From positions 1 to 45,066 of the forward strand of contig CAIYPU010000098.1 of the NCBI GenBank assembly GCA_903928225.1: DNA of 45,066 nt, in the 5' to 3' direction. This document shows positions 8,279 through 17,000 of the stretch, piece by piece. Source of the DNA: an uncultured Chlorobiaceae bacterium. Lineage in GTDB: Bacteria > Bacteroidota > Chlorobiia > Chlorobiales > Chlorobiaceae. Both the position numbers and the translations under genes were made by a program. Numbering within the stretch: position 1 is the stretch's first letter; each line of letters starts with the position of its first letter. The notes under the pieces are model-generated. The model ran no database searches, was not told the DNA's origin, and saw only the letters and a program-made list of their open reading frames with translations.

Positions 8279-8663
8279 TAATCCGTTGAACCTCGAACAG
8301 GTCGTCCGTCAAAGGCGACCAGGCTGCTGTCATCCAGCGCATCCGCAGAAAGCTCACGCTGACCCCGGGTGATTCTTATTTTCCATTTTGGCTTATTCTT
8401 GTTTTCAGATCACACCCGGGCACAACTCTCCTCATCGTTCGGTATCGGCAATGTCGTGTTTTCACGATATGAGTGAAGAGAAACCGGGCCGTCTGCGCTG
8501 TTGCTCAAGTTGCTCAAACTCATCGAACGGGACCCCCCGGTGGTTTGAGGAGATTGAGCAGATGTGATCTTACAGCTCCGTAATCTCCGGCAAAATCTCA
8601 TTTCTTTTGAAAAAGAGAGAAATGCAGTAAGTTTTGACTGAACAAATCAAAAGTCAGAGTGAC
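8279..8663. other. Intergenic region between hipA and the DUF4160 gene
   Basis: No convincing gene is present. An imperfect inverted repeat (tgctcaagttgctcaaact at 8502-8520, ggtttgaggagattgagca at 8542-8560, 15 of 19 positions complementary) may form a hairpin. A short AT-rich stretch just before 8630 could hold the promoter of the next gene. Confidence 0.4.
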
Positions 8664-8924
8664 ATGCCTGAAATATCAAGATTTTTCGGAATCATCATCC
8701 GAATGTTCTATGATGAACATAATCCACCCCACTTTCATGCTGAATTTCAGGGAAAGAGTTCGGTTTTTGATTTTCAGGGGAACGTTCTGAAAGGTTCGCT
8801 TTGTTCAAAAACTGCTGTAAAACTTGTGAGAGAATGGATTGACCTCCACACTGATGAGCTCCTGGCGGATTGGGAACTCGCCAGATCCAACAAAGAAATA
8901 AAGCCCATTGAACCGTTAAATTGA
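8664..8924 (+). CDS. DUF4160 family protein
   Basis: Eighty-six residues from the ATG at 8664. The opening [19 protein letters not shown] and the following [11 protein letters not shown] are the DUF4160 signature. The biochemical role is unknown. DUF4160 and DUF2442 genes are very often neighbours, as here, and have been suspected of forming toxin-antitoxin-like pairs, which is not proven. The frame extends upstream to a TTG at 8634, but the family starts at the methionine chosen. It lies inside the segment bracketed by the duplicated hipA end. Confidence 0.85.
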   Translation: MPEISRFFGIIIRMFYDEHNPPHFHAEFQGKSSVFDFQGNVLKGSLCSKTAVKLVREWIDLHTDELLADWELARSNKEIKPIEPLN

Positions 8925-8934
8925 AGGGGACATT

Positions 8935-9210
8935 ATGTGGGACATGAATGATGTGATCGAAATAACGTACGTCAGCGGTTATGTTTACCATATCACCTTC
9001 GACGATGGTTTGCATGGTGAGATCGATTTTTCAGAGTACCCTCAAAAAGGCCCTGTATTCGCTCCTCTCAATGACCCCGGCTTTTTCAGAAAAGCTTTTA
9101 TCGAAGGCGGAACCATCGCATGGCCCAACGGAGCGGATATCGCTCCCGAATCTCTCTACGAAAAACTCCTGCAAAAAGAACAAAACCGGGAATCGGTGAC
9201 ACATCAGTAA
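8935..9210 (+). CDS. DUF2442 family protein
   Basis: Ninety-one residues beginning [20 protein letters not shown]. The block [15 protein letters not shown], followed by [19 protein letters not shown] and a closing [17 protein letters not shown], is the DUF2442 pattern. It follows the DUF4160 gene by 10 bases and has a good ribosome-binding site (GAAGGGGAC) before the ATG at 8935, so the pair is one operon. Function is unknown. A role as the antidote or regulator partner of the DUF4160 protein is inference from co-occurrence. Confidence 0.85.
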   Translation: MWDMNDVIEITYVSGYVYHITFDDGLHGEIDFSEYPQKGPVFAPLNDPGFFRKAFIEGGTIAWPNGADIAPESLYEKLLQKEQNRESVTHQ

Positions 9211-9314
9211 ATGGTGCATTCCTGGGAGCACTGATGCCGATGCTTTCGGAGCGACCTATCGAGCCGCAAGACCATCGATAGGATTTGCAGCAACGCATCA
9301 GCCCTGGATGCTGA

Positions 9315-9471
9315 TGAATTCCCGTACCTGCCCGGATATCATCGATAATCTGCTCAGCGAACTCCCGCCGTCATTGACCGGGTCAGCGGCGAATTGCCCA
9401 CCGGATTTCCGCCGCAGGTCGCCGAAGCGATATTCGAAGGATTGAAACAATGCGCGGATGAGTTCGGGTGA
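9315..9471 (+). pseudogene. hipA C-terminal fragment (duplicated remnant)
   Basis: This reads as the last ~50 codons of hipA, ending QCADEFG and TGA at 9469-9471, compared with QCADELG in the intact copy. One base is missing near 9355 relative to the intact gene, which breaks the frame. There is no start codon, kinase core or promoter. The similarity continues 44 bases past the stop codon, showing that it is a DNA-level duplication and not convergence. It is a relic and not expected to be expressed as protein. Confidence 0.85.
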
Positions 9472-9515
9472 GGATTTTTCCTGCGCGAAAATACTGGTTT
9501 CATAAGACTTTTACA
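9315..9515 (+). repeat. Direct repeat, right copy
   Basis: Second copy of the segment at 8077-8278, with scattered substitutions and a one-base deletion. It forms the last recognisable element before the AT-rich defence island. Confidence 0.9.
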
Positions 9516-9571
9516 GAGCCGTAGAATCGAAGGCCCTTGACGAAAGAAGTACGCAAGAACTTATTATGTTT

Positions 9572-9599
9572 TTGTAAATTATTCTCATCGATCTATACA
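9572..9599 (+). promoter_or_regulatory. Candidate promoter of the defence operon
   Basis: TTGTAA (9572-9577) and TATACA (9594-9599) are separated by 16 bases. Transcription would begin near 9606 and leave a leader of about 140 bases containing a long inverted repeat. Matches to the sigma-70 consensus are moderate. Confidence 0.4.
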
Positions 9600-9639
9600 A
9601 AGAATAATGGCACAGCCGTTCTTTTTTCCGTTTTCCTTC

Positions 9640-9680
9640 AACTGTACCATGCTCTCACATGAAGCGAGCATAGTACAGTT
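9640..9680. promoter_or_regulatory. Inverted repeat in the leader of the defence operon
   Basis: AACTGTACCATGCTC (9640-9654) and GAGCATAGTACAGTT (9666-9680) form a 15-bp stem with one mismatch and an 11-base loop. No T-run follows on either strand, so it is not an intrinsic terminator. It could be a regulator-binding site or an RNA structure that controls the operon starting at 9744. Confidence 0.6.
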
Positions 9681-9743
9681 CCAGCATATCGGAATTTCAG
9701 AGTACATCTGGTAAACTATCAATAACCTAATGATATAAACGTT

Positions 9744-10712
9744 ATGATGTTTTCAGAATCCGATTCAGTTTGGCTTCAAACAATACCTCCTTGGGTAGAC
9801 TACCTTGTAAAATTTGGTTATGTCTTTGCAAGTAAAAATAATGATCGACAAAGTTTTTCACTAATATCAATGCCATGCGATTCTCCTGGGGCAGGATTGA
9901 TGGCTCTCGGCGCAATGAGATATTATCTTGATGCATCATATTTCTATAGTGTTGATGATATTCACAGTAAGCTCGAAAAAGGAAAAGCCAGAACACTTGT
10001 CTGTGGAAATAACAACTTCAAGTATATCGGGGAAGTTGACGGCAAAGCTGTTATCAAAGAAGTACTTCGACCTGATAACAGAAGAAATCCTCTAAATTTT
10101 AGAGGTGAAATGGTGATAACCCGTTCTTTGAATGATTTGCGATTTGAGAATGAGACGATTCTAGTTTCTACCAAGGTGGCATTGCCATACTTGGCAATCT
10201 ACGATAAACTTATTCTTGGAGGTTCTCCTATTAATGAAGGAAATCTTAAGCAAAGCAATTCTTCAGTCTGTCTGGCCGCAAAAAGAAAAGGTGCGAAAAT
10301 TACAAAAGAGATTCTTTCAAATATACGATTCGAGGTAAACGGTATTGTAGCCAATCTTATTAAACTGCTATCCTTGGTTGATGGGTCATTAGATGTCATT
10401 TCACGTGTTTCCATGTATAATACCAGAACAGCAAGAATGGACCGTCTTGGAGAACCTCCTGAAATAGTGATTGCGGATGGCATTGATGCTTTTCTGAAAG
10501 TCACAGAAGAAATGCAGAGAAATGCAAACAATGAATTTTCAGATTGCAATATCATTGCGATCATAGACCGTACAGAAAAACGTGAAAAACTTGATTCACT
10601 TCAGATTAAAATATCCGAGTTACGTCAATGGTATGAACCTGATTCACGAGAATTTCTTACTACACCAAAAGGTATTTCCCGGATAACATATTTCAAGAGG
10701 GCAAGGTCATGA
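9744..10712 (+). CDS. Unrecognised protein 1 of the DISARM-like operon
   Basis: A 322-residue soluble protein that I do not recognise. There are no membrane segments and no cysteine clusters. IPPWVDYLVKFGYVFA is near the start. The middle is rich in beta-strand-like segments. PPEIVIADGIDAFLKV (about residue 247) and DCNIIAIIDRTEKREKLDSL (about residue 272) resemble hydrophobic strands ending in acidic residues, as in Walker-B-like or nucleotide-binding folds, but there is no P-loop. It is the first gene of the operon, and its stop overlaps the next start by four bases (ATGA). Together with the next gene (858 residues in all) it could correspond to a split DrmE of class 2 DISARM; this is a guess. 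The start lacks a clear ribosome-binding site. Confidence 0.8.
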   Translation: MMFSESDSVWLQTIPPWVDYLVKFGYVFASKNNDRQSFSLISMPCDSPGAGLMALGAMRYYLDASYFYSVDDIHSKLEKGKARTLVCGNNNFKYIGEVDGKAVIKEVLRPDNRRNPLNFRGEMVITRSLNDLRFENETILVSTKVALPYLAIYDKLILGGSPINEGNLKQSNSSVCLAAKRKGAKITKEILSNIRFEVNGIVANLIKLLSLVDGSLDVISRVSMYNTRTARMDRLGEPPEIVIADGIDAFLKVTEEMQRNANNEFSDCNIIAIIDRTEKREKLDSLQIKISELRQWYEPDSREFLTTPKGISRITYFKRARS

Positions 10713-12319
10713 CTGTCACATCCTGTTTTGATTTCCTAGCAAGACATGAATGCTTTCTACTGGATCGCCGGGAAATTGTTTCAAACCTGTTCGGAAATCT
10801 TAGGAAACATCTTCGTATGATTCTTGAGACTATATACGAAAGCGGCAATGATTATGAAATTGAGATGGCTCATGAATTGAGAAAATGTCTTTCAAAATGC
10901 CTGACGGTCCCTGTCCCTTTTGATGGTGTTTTGACCGATACTCTCCAATTGCCAGGAAATCGTGATACAATCGAAAGGCGTTGGGGAAAGGATATTGCCT
11001 GTGAGTTTGAAGCTGCGATCAATGCTGCGAAATCCATGCAGCAGAACGGAAACCCTATGAGAATAGCTCTATGTAATGAAATTGAAAAATTGTTCCTTGA
11101 CGAAAAAAATTTCCGGATTTATGCTCATCCAGATTCTATTGAGCATTACATCTCCCTTTGCAATAACTTGACAGCAAAGCATTTCCTGTACGGGCATAAT
11201 GGGTATTCAAATTCGGTTCCTTTTGATGTCTTACTGAAAGTTGGGCCTTTAAGATCGGTTGGTTGGGGCAAGTGTCCTGATGCACTATTGACCTCTCCAA
11301 GATTCAGTACCTTAACTCTGTTTGTGTGGTCTGGGACATCTGATGAAGACCACTTTGGGTTGGATCCAGTAACGGGAGAATCTGTAGTCGATGTTTTGGA
11401 GAAAAAAACAGATATGAAGCTAACCGGATTGCAATGGTCTTTGAAAACTTCACGAAAAGGTGATGCAGCACTTGATTTTGAACATGAGATCACTGATAGA
11501 GCGGATGAAGATGACTTCAGCTTTCTTTACAGAATCCAGTCACGTTACGCAGACGTTCATCGTGAGCGATCAGCCTCATTGATCAAATTTGTCAATGCCT
11601 ATGGAATACTTGTCCCGTCCCGTGAAGAGGTTATGGTCTATGATCCCGAAAGAAATGAAGCTGGAAACGCCATAGAAATGATACAACCAAATGGCAATAA
11701 TCTTGATGGATGTTTTTTTATACTGCCAATGATCGAGGCCGCTGACTTTGGAGAGGTACAGGTAGAAAAAACAAAGTACAGCAAAATATGGAAAGAAAGT
11801 CTTACTGAGATAATTAAGGTTAATCAAAGACATTTATCCGATTTGTCTCAATGTTTGAGAATGAATAATGTTCGTCTTCTCAATCTTGATAGCAGACTTC
11901 TCGAATGGTGCCAGCCCCCCGGCACTGTTATTCCTGCTCCCCGGAAATGGGATCACTTCAAGGCATTGATTAGTGTATTGGGCTTAAACTATAATAAACA
12001 CGAATTAGTTGGCGAAGATTTCCCAAAAAAAGCATGGCTCGAAATACGACGCTCAAGAGGTATTGCAATTAATGAAGGGAAGGAAGAAAGCAAGGCTCAA
12101 AAAGAGCTGGAGTTTGATCTTTTAAAAAATTTGATATCGCATATTGAAAAAGCAGACAGAGATAAGGATGAGTTTATCGTCATAGTACCAGCAGAACATG
12201 ATCTTCAGGGTTCTTACAGGTTTTTCCGGGTTGAATCTGTTGAGTCTGGTTTGGTTGTGCCTGATACAGTTCTGCATGAAATTCATTCATTGACGGAGTT
12301 CGATATATGGCGAGGATGA
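10709..12319 (+). CDS. Unrecognised protein 2 of the DISARM-like operon
   Basis: A 536-residue soluble protein of unknown family. It starts with a helical region of about 120 residues (FGNLRKHLRMILETIYE), then a mixed alpha/beta centre with VGWGKCPDALLTSPRFSTL, and ends LHEIHSLTEFDIWRG. A charged helical stretch (about residues 447-480) may be a linker or coiled coil. No catalytic motif was recognised. Translation is coupled to the 322-residue protein upstream (ATGA overlap) and to the NERD-helicase gene downstream (13-base overlap), so the three are probably made in fixed ratio and may form a complex. Low GC is shared with the whole island. Confidence 0.8.
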   Translation: MTVTSCFDFLARHECFLLDRREIVSNLFGNLRKHLRMILETIYESGNDYEIEMAHELRKCLSKCLTVPVPFDGVLTDTLQLPGNRDTIERRWGKDIACEFEAAINAAKSMQQNGNPMRIALCNEIEKLFLDEKNFRIYAHPDSIEHYISLCNNLTAKHFLYGHNGYSNSVPFDVLLKVGPLRSVGWGKCPDALLTSPRFSTLTLFVWSGTSDEDHFGLDPVTGESVVDVLEKKTDMKLTGLQWSLKTSRKGDAALDFEHEITDRADEDDFSFLYRIQSRYADVHRERSASLIKFVNAYGILVPSREEVMVYDPERNEAGNAIEMIQPNGNNLDGCFFILPMIEAADFGEVQVEKTKYSKIWKESLTEIIKVNQRHLSDLSQCLRMNNVRLLNLDSRLLEWCQPPGTVIPAPRKWDHFKALISVLGLNYNKHELVGEDFPKKAWLEIRRSRGIAINEGKEESKAQKELEFDLLKNLISHIEKADRDKDEFIVIVPAEHDLQGSYRFFRVESVESGLVVPDTVLHEIHSLTEFDIWRG

Positions 12320-14043
12320 TGCCGAGCTTCTTCGACGAAACTTCCCCACCAGGTGAAAGGGATGTTTTCAACATGCTTTCGGGTGGACCCGAAGACTGGG
12401 TCATTTTGCATTCACTAGATCTTACTCCATGGAACAGGAGTCTCAGGACAGAAATCGATTTCGTTGTTATTGTTCCTGATACTGGAATTCTTTGTATCGA
12501 GGTAAAATCACACAGGGAAATTGGTTTTAACGGTAGCCACTGGACTCCTGTAGATATCAAAAGGTCGCCATTCAAACAGGTATCAAGCGGAAGGTATGTT
12601 TTCTATAATAAACTCAGAGAACTTGCTCCACGTTTCCGACATGTTCCTGTAGTGTGCCTCTGTATCTTTCCCAACGCATTTTTCGTTCTGCAACCGAATA
12701 TGTCTGTTGCTGAATGGGAACTAATGGATACAAGGGCTTTCAGGTATTTTCCGAACTGCAGTGCATTCTGTCGCGATCTGAAAAGACGAATGATTGAGAG
12801 TATCAATGCCGACGGAAATCTTTTCCTTCCTGATACCCCATTATCGGCTAATGCTGTTGAAGATCTTGTAAAATTTTGTATTCCTGTTCATAAAAGAAGA
12901 TCAGATGATCGTGAATCAATTCGGCATCGGGAGCAGGAACTTGAGGTATTGTTAACTATCCAGCAGAAGCCTGTTTTCAGGCTAGCCGAGCATAACGAAA
13001 GAATTATAGTTTCTGGGGGGGCAGGAACAGGAAAGAGCCTTGTTGCCTTTGAATTGGCGCGTCGTTATGCTACATCTGGAGAAAGAGTTGTTTTGTTGTG
13101 TTTCAACAGCCTGTTCGGCAGCTGGCTCACGCATAAAATGGAAGTTATCGAGCCACAACTACCGAATCTTGTTGTCGGCACGATTTTTCGGATCCTTGCC
13201 AGAATGACAGATATAAGTATCCCTGAAAATCCCGACAGCAACTACTGGGAAAATGTCTTACCTCTACTTCTGGAAGAAAAGATTACCGATCCAGATATGA
13301 TGGCTATGGCTTCATTTGACCGGTTGATTGTTGATGAAGCCCAAGACCTTCTTTCCCGAACATTACTCATGAACTGCCTTTTTGCTTTTCTAACAGGAGG
13401 CATAAAGGATGGCAGATATGCGCTTTTCGGTGATTTCCAGAATCAGGTACTTGCATCCCGTAATATGCTCAATCAGTCATTGGAACGACTGGAAAAGGAC
13501 GCAAGACCTGCAAGATGGCATCTTTCTGAAAACTGCAGGAACTACAGGATTGTTGCACAAACTTCGATAGGTCTCAGTGGTCTTGATAATAAGGTGTATT
13601 CCAGCTTCATGCGTATAGGGGGGGATATAGGAAATTTTGATATAGCATTTTACTCTTCTGACAGTGTCCAAGCCGAAATTCTCTCTTTCTGGCTGAATGA
13701 ATTCAGGGCAGCAGGATACAAGCCCGAAGATATTACAATTCTCTCGTTTTTATCCGATGAACGAAGTCTTGCTGGACGTGATCTAGTAAAGGGTTGGCAT
13801 CTTGTTCAGTTATGGCAGGATGCTGTAAAGAGAATCCACTATGGATCTGTACATGCTTTCAAAGGTATGGAAAACAAGATTATCATACTTACAGATGTTA
13901 TCCTGACTGAAAAAGGTTTTCAGCGGGACCTTTTCTATACAGGCATGACTAGGGCCACGGAGTCTATCCGGATACTTTGTCATGAAACCAGCAAGGATAT
14001 TCTATCTGGCTGGCTTAAAACAGGAGAGCTTGGAAATGAATGA
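12307..14043 (+). CDS. NERD-domain nuclease/UvrD-type helicase
   Basis: A 578-residue two-part protein. Residues ~15-125 form a NERD (nuclease-related) domain with the restriction-like signature E49, D51 and the pair E65-K67 in GILCIEVKSH. The remainder is a superfamily 1 helicase: Walker A GGAGTGKS (K243), Walker B VDEAQD (D343/E344), motif III LFGDFQNQ, motif IV LSENCRNY, motif V HAFKGME (about 516-522) and motif VI YTGMTRA (R549). All motors appear intact. A ribosome-binding site (GACGGAG) lies 8 bases before the ATG. In canonical DISARM the nuclease is the phospholipase-D protein DrmC, which is missing here; this protein could take that role (inference). Confidence 0.88.
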   Translation: MARMMPSFFDETSPPGERDVFNMLSGGPEDWVILHSLDLTPWNRSLRTEIDFVVIVPDTGILCIEVKSHREIGFNGSHWTPVDIKRSPFKQVSSGRYVFYNKLRELAPRFRHVPVVCLCIFPNAFFVLQPNMSVAEWELMDTRAFRYFPNCSAFCRDLKRRMIESINADGNLFLPDTPLSANAVEDLVKFCIPVHKRRSDDRESIRHREQELEVLLTIQQKPVFRLAEHNERIIVSGGAGTGKSLVAFELARRYATSGERVVLLCFNSLFGSWLTHKMEVIEPQLPNLVVGTIFRILARMTDISIPENPDSNYWENVLPLLLEEKITDPDMMAMASFDRLIVDEAQDLLSRTLLMNCLFAFLTGGIKDGRYALFGDFQNQVLASRNMLNQSLERLEKDARPARWHLSENCRNYRIVAQTSIGLSGLDNKVYSSFMRIGGDIGNFDIAFYSSDSVQAEILSFWLNEFRAAGYKPEDITILSFLSDERSLAGRDLVKGWHLVQLWQDAVKRIHYGSVHAFKGMENKIIILTDVILTEKGFQRDLFYTGMTRATESIRILCHETSKDILSGWLKTGELGNE

Positions 14044-17000
14044 CGAGAGGGCAGCATTGATAACTTGGATGCGTGGGGAGATTGTCGGTCCGTCAAGACC
14101 GGTAAATGAGCCGGTAATCGTAATGTTCGACAACAATGTTCTCATTGATCCCGGGCAGCATGCCAGAGGCCTGATGGTATGGCAGCCTGAAGCCGGAGCC
14201 ACAGCAGAGGAAGTACTCCACATGAAGGGGGATGCACCTCATCAGAAATATGGAATGGGACTGCTTCATCCCGGTGGTGAACTAAGGCAGAATCTGTCTG
14301 AAGAGCCAGCACCCGCCATTTTTCTTGATGAACCCTTGCCAGAAGAAGATAACGTAGCACCTGAAAGAAGGGAAAACGGTTCGAATGAGTATGTTGATGC
14401 TGATGCTGACGATTTTGAAGTTTCGAGCCTTGACATACGCTATCCAAGTACGATGGGAATCACATTCAACGTCAGGCTTGAGCAGCAGGGAGAGATAACG
14501 ATCCATCTTCCACGGGAGAAACGATTTTTCTGGCAGCCTGAGGGTGAAAGCCCATTTCCTGTTAACGGTCGTTATGAACAATGTGTTTTCCGGGCTCAGG
14601 ATGGAACGGAGAGACCTTCTGTCTGGCGACGCTACTCCTGCTTCGATCCTGATACTTCAATCAGCTTTACTGCAAATGAGTTACAAAACAAAAAGGTAAT
14701 AATCAAGCGTATTGAATTGCCGGATGGATCTCCTGACAATATGCGCCTTGTTCTGAAGGTCTATCCCCGACAAGTTCAAAACCATGACGGTTGCTGGCTC
14801 CTCACAGTCGTGCTGCAAAACATTTCTGAGGCGCCACTACGGGAGCTGCACCAAGCAGCCACCCTGTATCAGGCTTTTTTTGAGGTGACGATCTCATGTG
14901 GTGGCTTTGTGCGTTATCCGGAAAGCAGCCGTGCGTTTTCGGATCTTGATGAAGATGAGCAATCACTAGCTTTGCTTTACCGTGATTCCTCTACCTGGGT
15001 TATCGGTCATGGGTGTGCCGCCGGTTGGGATGCAGAATCAGGCTCAATTCCTTCATCTGTTTATGCTGATGTTATGCCTGCAGTCGAACTTCCCAGTATG
15101 ACACCTGATATTAAGGACAGCGATGGAAACGGAATTCAGTTTTCCATGCGCCAGTTATCTTCATTTGTGCAAGAATTTCATAAGGATGCCTTAATTCTTG
15201 AAACACTTGCTAATGAATATGAGGGATGGATGCAACGACAGAGGGACTCTTTGGAGCTGTTTGAAGGTGATGACCTAAAAACTGTTGCGGGACGACATTT
15301 GGTGCAGGCTGAAAATTGTCTCGGACGGATCAGACAAGGGATAGAAATTCTTAAAAAAAACGAAAATGCAAGAAATGCATTCAGGCTTGCCAATCTTTCG
15401 ATGCTGCTTCAGCAGATTGCCAGCAAACAACTGAAACGTCGATCTCTGATATTTGACAGGCTTCAGAATCGAGTTGTTCCGGAAGGAGAAATGCAAAGTC
15501 CCTGGCAGATTTATCAGAATCAGGAAGAGGGAGAAAAGATAGGTCACTGGCGAGCCTTTCAGCTAGCATTCCTGCTGATGTCAATTGAAGGGGTAATTGA
15601 TGGTCAGTCCCCAGACAGGGAGACCGTTGATCTCATTTGGTTCCCTACTGGAGGCGGTAAAACCGAAGCTTATCTAGCTGTTGTTTCTTTCTACCTGTTT
15701 TATAACCGCTTGCAGATGAAAGATCAAAATGACGGGGAGCTTCGGCTGGACGGCACCAACGTATTGATGCGATATACCCTGAGGATGCTTACAGCCCAAC
15801 AGTTTCAGAGGGCGTCCAGCCTTATCGTTGCCATGGAGTTTTTGAGAAGAAAAATGGGGGCTGATAATCTACCAGTGATTCATGGAGATCGTTTTGCCAT
15901 TGGATTATGGGTTGGAAGGGACGCAACGCCAAATAAAATCAGCGATGCTGTTGAAAAGCTTCGGGATTTTCGCAATCAACAGAATGGAGTTAAAGGAAAT
16001 CCTTTCGTACTGACCGAATGCCCTTGGTGCAGAGCGGAAATCGGACGGTATGACAAGCCACTTCCCCGAAGTTTCAATAATAATCAGGAAAGAATCAAGG
16101 GTATACAGAGTTCACCTGATGAAGGTCCACGACTTCTTTGTCCAGATTCAAACTGTGCGTTTGGAGAGATTGCTGCCAACAAGTGGCTTCCGGTAGAAGT
16201 TATTGATCAGCGTATTTACCAGACAAGACCATCACTTATCATCGGAACTGTAGACAAATTTGCAATGATTGCCTACAGACCTGAGGCTGGAGCGCTTTTC
16301 GGAAAAAGCCGAGAGAACGGTACCATTCAGCAAGCGTATGCCCCTCCTGGAATGATTATACAGGATGAGTTGCATTTGATATCCGGGCCATTGGGAACCA
16401 TGTATGCAATGTATGAAATCATTTTTGAGAAACTCTGCACAGTATATACCAACGGGATTTCTGTCAAACCCAAAATTATTTCTTCTACTGCCACCATCCG
16501 GGGAGCAAAGAATCAGGTGAAAGCAGTTTATGCAAGAGATCGCCTGAGCCTTTTTCCCAGTCCGGGTTTGACTATGGGTGATTCCTTTTTCGGCACTTAC
16601 GCCCGGGATGAAAATAACCAGCTCAAAAACGGACGGTTGTATCTTGGTATACATGCCAACGAATTCAATATTCTAACGGCTGAAAATCGGGTGTTCGCCT
16701 CCGTTCTCTTCAGAACCTTTTTTCTGGAGCCCGGAAAGCGTGACCCATGGTGGACCTTGCTCGTATTTTTCAACAGTATCCGTGAACTTGGCGGTGCCCG
16801 CACACTCTTTGATTCCGATATCAGGGATCGGATGAAATTTCTTTTCAACAGGCAGGAACATAGTCAAGAGTGGGGAAAGCGAAGATATATCAGCAATCTG
16901 GAAGAACTGACCGGTCGGATTGATAATGCAGCGATTGTCTCCATGATGGACAGGCTTTCAGAAAAATATCAGGAAGATTTGAGAACTGTTGTAGACGTTT

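Noticed and set aside
8410-8601. 63-codon minus-strand ORF between hipA and the DUF4160 gene
   Set aside because: Composition is unlike a protein, it overlaps an inverted repeat, and it has no ribosome-binding site.
13982-14035. Earlier ATG for drmA giving 18 extra residues
   Set aside because: It lies deep in the helicase gene and lacks a ribosome-binding site; AGGAG before the ATG at 14036 decides the start.
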